Part shown: in pieces, positions 57,851 through 64,000 of the stretch
Layout of the letters: every line of letters begins with the position of its first letter
Position numbering within the stretch: position 1 is the first letter of the stretch
Assembly: GCA_947034885.2 (NCBI GenBank)
Contig: OX344755.2
Location: forward strand, 25,303,052 to 25,367,051
Direction: 5' to 3'
Source: Thuidium tamariscinum
Taxonomy: Eukaryota; Streptophyta; Bryopsida; Hypnales; Thuidiaceae
DNA length: 64,000 bases
Made by a program: the position numbers and the translations under genes
The notes under the pieces: generated by a model
The model's input: only the letters and a program-made list of their open reading frames with translations
Databases searched by the model: none
What the model was told of the DNA's origin: nothing

Positions 57851-58639
57851 AAAGGTGGTTCACAATTAAATGGAAAGCATCCTCAAAGATTCCAAACCAA
57901 AAAATGGTGGAAGAAGCCTCTATTCTTTTAGAGGAACACAAAAGCAAAGTTTTATTAATTTCAAATAAGAATGCGCAATTAGTGAATATGAAATGTAATT
58001 TGTTCCATAAAAATCAATGATTTATTACCCTAAACCCTATACACATTTCTTTGTATTTTTGCACTATTCATTCCATAACATTTGTGGATTTTGGATGTAA
58101 ATTTAAAAGAAGGCTACACAACACCTTCTTCTATTTACATTCAAATGTGGCAAAACACATCTTAGATCTATACCATTACAAACTTTAGTCTATCATTTTC
58201 ATTTGGCTTTTCTCCACATGAAATTCATTACAAATGAACATTTGTAATTTAAAATTTAAAAAGGACATACCAACTCCTTTGTTCTTCTATTTCAATGGAT
58301 TTTGGACAATTAGAATACAAAATAAAATATTACAAAATAAATTTATAAACTATTACCTAAGATAAATTCTAGGACATTCTAACTAAGTATTAAAAATGAA
58401 TTTCATGACATTCATGGGAGGGGAGGGTTTATATAAAAAACAGGGCACAAGTGCAATTTCTTTCATGATAAAAAAGATTGGCATATACTCAACATGGAAC
58501 TTTAACTAGTCTCCAAATATATAGTTCTCAGACATTCCAACTTCTCCAATGAAAAATAGTTCTTATTCACTTGCATTTCATGAAGAATATAAAATGTTTA
58601 TTTAAACCGAAAAAATGGCATTGTAACCATCATTTATTT
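57851..58639. other. AT-rich intergenic DNA, nothing assigned
   Basis: No gene or element could be supported. Confidence 0.4.
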
Positions 58640-60592
58640 CAAAATTAAAACTAGTGAAGTCATAATCACTCAATTCAAATAAGTATTCAATTTGGAGTGT
58701 CCTAAGACTTGAAAACTTCTACCTATTTTTTGGCCTTGTATTGACGTGAAATTAATGACATTGGGGGCATTTTGATTTCGAATTAGAAATGGTAGTGCGG
58801 TCTATTTTCTTCTTTCTCAATTGAAATTGTTCAATTAGCGATCATTTGATTCAAATTAGTGTTCAATTTAGAGTGCCCTAACACTTCATAACTTTCACCT
58901 TTATTTTTTGGCACCCTTGGACATGGAATTTATGACATTGGAGGCATTTTGATTTCCATTAAAAAAATGGCAGTGTGGTCTATTTTTTTTCCTAAATTAA
59001 AATTAATCAATTAGCGGTTAGTTAATTCAAATTAGTGTTGAATGTAGAGTTCCCTAAGACTTTGAAACTTTCACCTAATTCTTTTGGCTTTTATTGACGT
59101 GAAATTCATGACATTAGAAGGATTTTGATTTCCATAGAAAAATGGCAGTGCGGTCTATTTCCTTTTTTCTCAATTGAAATTGATACATTAGCGGGGATTT
59201 CATTCAAAGTAGTGTTCAATTTAGAGTGTCCTAAAACTTTGTAGCTTTCGCCTACTCTTCTAGCACTGTTGGAGGTGAAATTCATGACATTGGACGGATT
59301 TTGACTTCCATAGAGAAAATGGCATTGTAGTCTATTCTTTTTCTCTCAATTGAAATTGGTCAATTAGCAGACATTTAATTCCAGTTGGTGTTCAAATAAG
59401 ACTGTCCTACATCTCTAGAACTTTCAACTATTTATCGTGACACCCTTTGAAATGAAATTCACATCATTGGAGGCATTTTGATTTCCATAGATAAATAACG
59501 GGAGCCCTGTATTTAAACAAAATAAAAATTGAAATTGGTGAATTAGCGGACATTTGATTCAAATTAGTGTTGGATTTAGGGTGTCCTAGGACTTTAGAAC
59601 TTTCACCTATTTTTTTTGTTTTTATTGACGTGAAATTCATGACATTCTTGGCATTTTGATTTCCATGGAGAAAATGGCAGTGTAGTCGATTTATTCTATT
59701 CAAATTGAAATTGGTCAATTAGAGGGCATTTGATTCAAATTAGTGTTGGATTTAGGGTGTCCTAGGACTTTAGAACTTTCACCTTTTTTTTTTTGTTTTT
59801 ATTGACGTGAAATTCATGACATTCTTGGCATTTTGATTTCCATGGAGAAAATGGCAGTGTAGTCGATTTATTCTATTCAAATTGAACTTGGTCAATTAGA
59901 GGGCATTTGATTCAAATTAGTGTTGGATTTAGGGTGTCCTAGGACTTTAGAACTTTCACCTTTTTTTTTTTGTTTTTATTGACGTGAAATTCATGACATT
60001 CTTGGCATTTTGATTTCCATGGAGAAAATGGCAGTGTAGTCGATTTATTCTATTCAAATTGAACTTGGTCAATTAGAGGGCATTTGATTCAAATTAGTGT
60101 TGGATTTAGGGTGTCCTAGGACTTTAGAACTTTCACCTTTTTTTTTTTGTTTTTATTGACGTGAAATTCATGACATTCTTGGCATTTTGATTTCCATGGA
60201 GAAAATGGCAGTGTAGTCGATTTATTCTATTCAAATTGAACTTGGTCAATTAGAGGGCATTTGATTCAAATTAGTGTTGGATTTAGGGTGTCCTAGGACT
60301 TTAGAACTTTCACCCTTTTTTTTTTGTTTTTATTGACGTGAAATTCATGACATTCTTGGCATTTTGATTTCCATGGAGAAAATGGCAGTGTAGTGGATTT
60401 ATTCTATTCAAATTGAAATTGGTCAATTAGAGGGCATTTGATTCAAATTAGTGTTGGATTTAGGGTGTCCTAGGACTTTAGAACTTTCACCTATTTTTTT
60501 TTGTTTTTATTGACGTGAAATTCATGACATTCTTGGCATTTTGATTTCCATGGAGAAAATGGCAGTGTAGTCGATTTATTCTATTCCAATTT
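58640..60592. repeat. 177-bp satellite array, 11 units
   Basis: The landmark TTAGTGTTGGATTTAGGG recurs at 59571, 59747, 59924, 60101, 60278 and 60455 (measured at TGGATTT), a period of 176-177 bp with near-identical units. To the left (about 58640-59520) five diverged units of 177-180 bp carry AGTGTTCAATTTAGAG, TTGACGTGAAATTCATGACATT and GGAAAATGGCAGTG-like blocks. The right edge is sharp at about 60592. The unit size is that of plant satellites. No coding frame crosses it. Confidence 0.92.
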
Positions 60593-61518
60593 GTTCTTAA
60601 CAAATTACTCCTCCAAATGTACTATTCTTTCTAAGTAGAAAGAATAATTCAATGTAAATATTCCATTGTTTTCTAACCTATAGATATTAATAATTTTTGT
60701 GCTATCTTAAATGCACTTATTTAAAGAAATTCCTCTTAGAGTTAAAGTTAAAGTTCTTAAAACTTTTTAGAAAAAGTCTCTAGAGTACAATTTGTTTTTG
60801 ATACTAATTTAAAGCTTTAAACTTTAAACTTTTATAAATTGAAGTTAAAAAGGTTGAAAGTCATATAATTGTATCTTCAAACAAAATTATAAGTTTTTTA
60901 TTTGTTATAGAATTGGCATTTTGAATATTTTATTGGGCACCAAAAAGGCCTTCATTGGTTCTTCATAGGTTCAACCTCCACTACAAATAAGTTTGGCTAC
61001 GGTATTTTTAAAAGACACTACTTTAGAAATCGCAAAAAGAAATATAAGGTTGATAGGAGTTTGATTACTCTACTTACGTTTTATTAATTCAACAAGCACA
61101 TACCTAACAAAGATGAAGTACTTTTTCTAGAATTCAACTAAAAAGAATGAAATTGCAATTTTGAGAGAAAATAGCGTTGTCCACTTTACTATATTGAATA
61201 GGCTTATTAAGTAGTCAAACTAGACAACACCCTAAACCAAATAATTAAAGAAACTCATGTCCCAAATCAAAAATGTTTAAACCCAAAATCCTAAACCCTT
61301 ACATACTTCCATAAATATTGATGTGCAACTATTGATGTAAGGTACGTGGCGTAAATTCCAATTTGGCATTATAAATACATATGAGTGGGAGGTAAATTTT
61401 GCTTACTTCAATGTATCAACTGTGCTCATTCAAGAGGTGGGTACTTTTCATGATTCTAAATGACTATTTCTTTTTGACTTGAAAAATTTATAACTAATTC
61501 CTAGAAGCTCCAACAACA
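60593..61518. other. AT-rich intergenic DNA with a possible TATA box
   Basis: No gene is supported. CATTATAAATACATA near 61370 is a TATA-like box about 150 bp before the frame at 61519, and an AAGAG/GTGGGTAC site followed by TTCCTAG/AAGC could be a short intron. Both are weak. Confidence 0.3.
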
Positions 61519-61770
61519 ATGGATTATATGCCTACTTCATTTGTATTTGAAAACAAATTTACTGGAAACTATTTGAGATCATTTACTTCTCTACAATTTC
61601 GTGTCCACCATGACATGGTTGGTTTATGGACCTCCTATCTTACACGGAATGAATTACAATATAGAGACATGTTGATTTATGAGTATAGGTCGTCTTCTAT
61701 TCAATGTACCTTTTTAAAAAGTAGTTCACGGCTTCAGGTGCCTCTTTCCACGGTTGTAGGCTCCTCGTGA
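61519..61770 (+). CDS. 83-residue hypothetical reading frame
   Basis: It starts ACAACAATGG, a favourable plant start context, and encodes MDYMPTSFVFENKFTGNYLR and onward, with aromatic and Arg-rich residues. A TATA-like box lies upstream. I recognise no family. It directly precedes the GC-rich leader of the next locus and ends inside it, so it may be a fragment or chance. Confidence 0.25.
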   Translation: MDYMPTSFVFENKFTGNYLRSFTSLQFRVHHDMVGLWTSYLTRNELQYRDMLIYEYRSSSIQCTFLKSSSRLQVPLSTVVGSS

Positions 61771-62940
61771 ACACGGTTACAGGATCTTCTCTCTCGCTGA
61801 GAAAGTTGCCCGCCGCCTTTTTCGGGGCGTTCTGTGGCAATCGTGTTTTCTCGCCCTGTCGATGTTTTCAATCGCCGCGCCTCTTGCTGTTGCCGCGCTT
61901 CTTGCCGTCTTCAACATCTTCGTTTCCTGAGAGGGTTCCGTGTTCACCCAAACAAAAGTTTTCCCCCGATTGTTTGGGGCGCTGCTGCTGCTGCATCCGA
62001 AAATCCTTTGTCTCCTTCAACCGTAAGTGAGAGAGTGTTTAGGATCTCAGACCTTCATTTCTGGGCTTTGCGTTTACATTGTTGGCGCTTGCGGTTCGGG
62101 CTGGCAAACCGATTTGAAGAGCGTTTCAAGTTTGGTTCTCCTTTTCGTAGTTTTGGGTTGGTCGACTGTTTCTTCTTCACGCGCGACATTTTAGTGGGGC
62201 GATTTTCAGTTCCTCCTTGTCCTCTCATTCACCAGGTATTCTCCCCATCTGTGTTGATTTGTGTTGCTGTTTGTTCTGGCACATTCTAGTGGTTAGGGTT
62301 CTTGGGCCGGCCTGGCATTGCGAGGCCACATTTCAGGGTTCGGGGATTTTCTTTTTGCTCATTTGTTACTCAGATACTATGAGTTGGGCCGAATTGGGTA
62401 GGTCGGATTCTAGGGTGCAAGGTTTTCTTTTTGGTGGTTCGTGCAAATTTGCGAGGCCAGATTCTAGGGTGCATTCGGCCAAACCTGCTTCGTTGGACAT
62501 CAGGGTGCAGGGTTTTTTTTTTGTTGCTCATTTGGCGCTTAGATCCTATAAGTTCGGCCAGCTTGCAAGGCCGGATTTCCAGGGTGTAGGGTTTTCGGGG
62601 TTGAACACCAAATGCTTGAATTTGTGAGGGTTTGCAATCAATGAAGATTCCTGGTGAGCAACGGAATTACCCTTCAGCAGGATCCTCATTGATGTTTCCG
62701 TTGAAGCATAGCAGTAATTTTACAGAGGCGTAGGTTTGGTATGCGGAGACTCCCAGTTCGTAGCACTTCTAAGCAGCGACTGTATGGATACTAGTTTCGG
62801 CTTTGGATTAACGGATAGTACATCCGCATTGTTACAGGTTTTGTTGTTGTCATGTTAGAAACAACCTTCTTTATTCAAAAATAGCCTTCTCCATTCACTT
62901 GTTGCTTTCAGAAACAGCTTTCTTTACTCAGTTCTCGCTC
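61745..62940 (+). other. GC-rich probable promoter and 5' leader of a plus-strand gene
   Basis: Base composition jumps from AT-rich to about even GC at 61745, with CpG-rich sequence and a CTGCTGCTGCTG run at about 61980-61995. A consensus donor (GTAAGT, 62023-62028) follows. At 62290-62600 imperfect repeats (TTCTAGGGTGCA..GGTTTTCTTTTT, GCGAGGCC..) alternate with T runs. Overlapping frames of 87, 151 and 136 codons here share no recognisable motif and I treat them as leader. A 30-codon frame starts at 62641 (MKIPGEQRNYPSAGSS), ending TAG at 62733. Confidence 0.4.
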
Positions 62941-63012
62941 ATGCAGGCACAACCACAAGCAAAGCGTGGCGGGATTCCTGGCGGTGCATTGTGTGAAGTC
63001 TTTTTTCGGCAG
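62941..63012 (+). other. Possible small exon (24 codons) before a GT donor
   Basis: ATGCAGGCACAACCACAAGC opens a 24-codon stretch (MQAQPQAKRGGIPGGALCEV, then FFRQ) that ends exactly at CAG|GTATATT, a plausible donor. Direct joining to the acceptor at 63746 would run into a stop after five codons, so if it is an exon it is leader or belongs to another splice form. Confidence 0.25.
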
Positions 63013-63176
63013 GTATATTACTTTTCGCATTTGCACACTCCGGTCACTCAATGTGATTCCCTTCTTCTTCCTCGTCTTACATGAGGAATTCTCACCAATT
63101 TGGCAGGCATAGAATCTAAGTTTATGGCTGTGTTATGACCAAGGTCTGAGCAGTATGTATTAGCAACCAATGCACA

Positions 63177-63226
63177 TTCAACTCGATCAATGTCCATTCA
63201 ACTCGAGAAATGTAAATTCAACTCGA
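63177..63226 (+). repeat. Three palindrome half-sites at an exact 20-bp period
   Basis: TTCAACTCGA occurs at 63177, 63197 and 63217, each preceded by A, in the same orientation. Spacers differ in sequence but not in length. Confidence 0.85.
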
Positions 63227-63290
63227 CCGTAGTCCCTTAAACACAAATTTTGAGAACCTTAATCTGTACCTGATAATCAGGTGCTTGCAC

Positions 63291-63311
63291 TTCAACTCGA
63301 TTCGAGTTGAA
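63291..63311. repeat. Palindrome P7, perfect 10-bp arms
   Basis: TTCAACTCGA, centre T, then its exact complement. Confidence 0.9.
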
Positions 63312-63370
63312 ATGCGGCCACTAAATACCCACACAAAACTTCAGAAACTGAAAACGTAACCATATTGCAC

Positions 63371-63391
63371 TTCAACTCGATTCGAGCTGAA
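63371..63391. repeat. Palindrome P8
   Basis: TTCAACTCGA, centre T, TCGAGCTGAA: one mismatch in the right arm. Its left edge is exactly 80 bp from P7. Confidence 0.85.
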
Positions 63392-63406
63392 GAGAGTAAA
63401 TGCAAT

Positions 63407-63427
63407 ATCAACTCGACTCGAGTTGAA
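63407..63427. repeat. Palindrome P9
   Basis: ATCAACTCGA, centre C, TCGAGTTGAA: nine of ten arm pairs intact. Confidence 0.85.
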
Positions 63428-63559
63428 GAGACAGAATACAGTAAAAGGTAAAACGATAATAGACACCCGAGTTACACAGCCGATCCAACGCCGAAATCCG
63501 AGAAACTAGATTCCTATCACAAAGAAGAAAGTCATACAAAGACGAATTTTCTCGGACAG

Positions 63560-63580
63560 TTCAACTCGAATCGAGTTGAA
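63560..63580. repeat. Palindrome P10, perfect 10-bp arms
   Basis: TTCAACTCGA, centre A, then its exact complement. Confidence 0.9.
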
Positions 63581-63678
63581 TCACCAGAAACAAACTGTCT
63601 TAAACTAAATCTCCGTCTGGAAATTCCAGAAAGAAACATATCAAACCTAATAGCCCGAAACAAAAGCAAGAGTGCTCA

Positions 63679-63699
63679 TTCAACTTCAATCGAGTTGAA
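63679..63699. repeat. Palindrome P11
   Basis: TTCAACTTCA, centre A, TCGAGTTGAA. It lies 50 bp upstream of the ATG at 63749. Confidence 0.8.
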
Positions 63700-63748
63700 T
63701 TGTAGGAAATGCTAGAATCAAGAGTGTTCTAACATATGTTTTCCAGGA

Positions 63749-64000
63749 ATGGAGGAGCAAGTGAAGAAACTCCAGGCGCTTTACCAAAGATATACGATTC
63801 CAGAGGATGAGAAGGAGGAACTTGGAGATGAAGAAACGTTAGGGGATTGTTGGACATGGCTGGAACCACAGAACGTGGAATACTGGACCATAGTTCTTGT
63901 CCCCATGACAAACCATCTGGCGTTCAGAACCAAATTTAAGGGCTCCTCAGCAACTCTTCCGGTCTCCCTCACAGAATCCATAACTGAGTTTACCATCTCA
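63749..64000 (+). CDS. Start of a coding exon, truncated by the window end (84 codons so far)
   Basis: The frame is open from ATG 63749 to the last base. It begins MEEQVKKLQALYQRYTIPED, an acidic, helix-forming N terminus, then carries a Trp-rich stretch (GDCWTWLEPQNVEYWTIVLV) and a mixed strand-like part. A strong acceptor-like site (ATATGTTTTCCAG at about 63734-63746) sits two bases before the ATG, so a leader intron probably ends here. Codon use and GC are gene-like compared with the AT-rich surroundings. I do not recognise the family. Together with the GC-rich leader upstream it probably forms a real gene that continues to the right. Confidence 0.6.
   Translation, partial: MEEQVKKLQALYQRYTIPEDEKEELGDEETLGDCWTWLEPQNVEYWTIVLVPMTNHLAFRTKFKGSSATLPVSLTESITEFTIS

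Noticed and set aside
61834-62627. Frames of 151 and 136 codons in the GC-rich leader
   Set aside because: They overlap each other in different frames, cross a consensus GTAAGT donor and contain no motif; leader sequence is more likely.
1-64000. CRISPR array, operon, riboswitch or prophage
   Set aside because: No regularly spaced repeats with unique spacers and no bacterial gene organisation; the sequence is eukaryotic nuclear DNA.

Overview
The window reads as nuclear DNA of a land plant. It is AT-rich and gene-poor. Plant-type mobile elements support this: CACTA miniature elements whose ends begin CACTACAAGAA, a pogo-like element with an Emigrant/Lemi-style end, and TG...CA solo LTRs with 5-bp target duplications. 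GT-AG-like splice signals and GC-rich leader-like segments also fit. The one long intact gene belongs to a family that I recall from mosses, liverworts, lycophytes, oomycetes and animals (named DUF7869 in Pfam, from memory). A seed-free plant is therefore possible, but the species cannot be fixed from sequence alone.

Layout. 1-2.1 kb: a short tandem repeat, then a GC-rich island ending in a 44-codon reading frame. 2.1-19.7 kb: AT-rich DNA with two TTAA-flanked elements, a pyrimidine tract, a foldback, a 72-bp and a ~182-bp tandem array, a decayed coding stretch (13.4-14.2 kb) and a CACTA MITE. 19.7-28.1 kb and 30.5-39.4 kb: two nested solo-LTR stacks of one LTR family of about 4 kb. Each has one LTR inside another, plus smaller insertions (a hAT-like element; a retroposon with a 26-bp target duplication; a 721-bp TIR element). 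39.4-50.2 kb: a foldback, C-rich decayed DNA, three more copies of the TIR element with 4-bp duplications (two sitting in tandem repeats that preserve the empty site), a second CACTA MITE and a 417-bp TIR element. 50.7 kb: a tRNA-like sequence.

51.4-56.0 kb is a gene on the minus strand: a 944-residue single-exon reading frame, then upstream a cluster of 21-nt palindromes (arms TTCAACTCGA) and a GC-rich probable promoter/leader. 56.7-60.6 kb holds a pogo-like deletion derivative that keeps the end of its transposase and a 177-bp satellite that is homogenised only on its right side. 61.75-64 kb looks like a second gene on the plus strand. It has a GC-rich leader with a GTAAGT donor, then the same palindrome family, then a splice-acceptor-like site and a coding exon that runs off the window. 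The shared palindrome-before-coding-exon layout of these two loci is the most unusual signal here. The dated nested insertions are the best-supported one.
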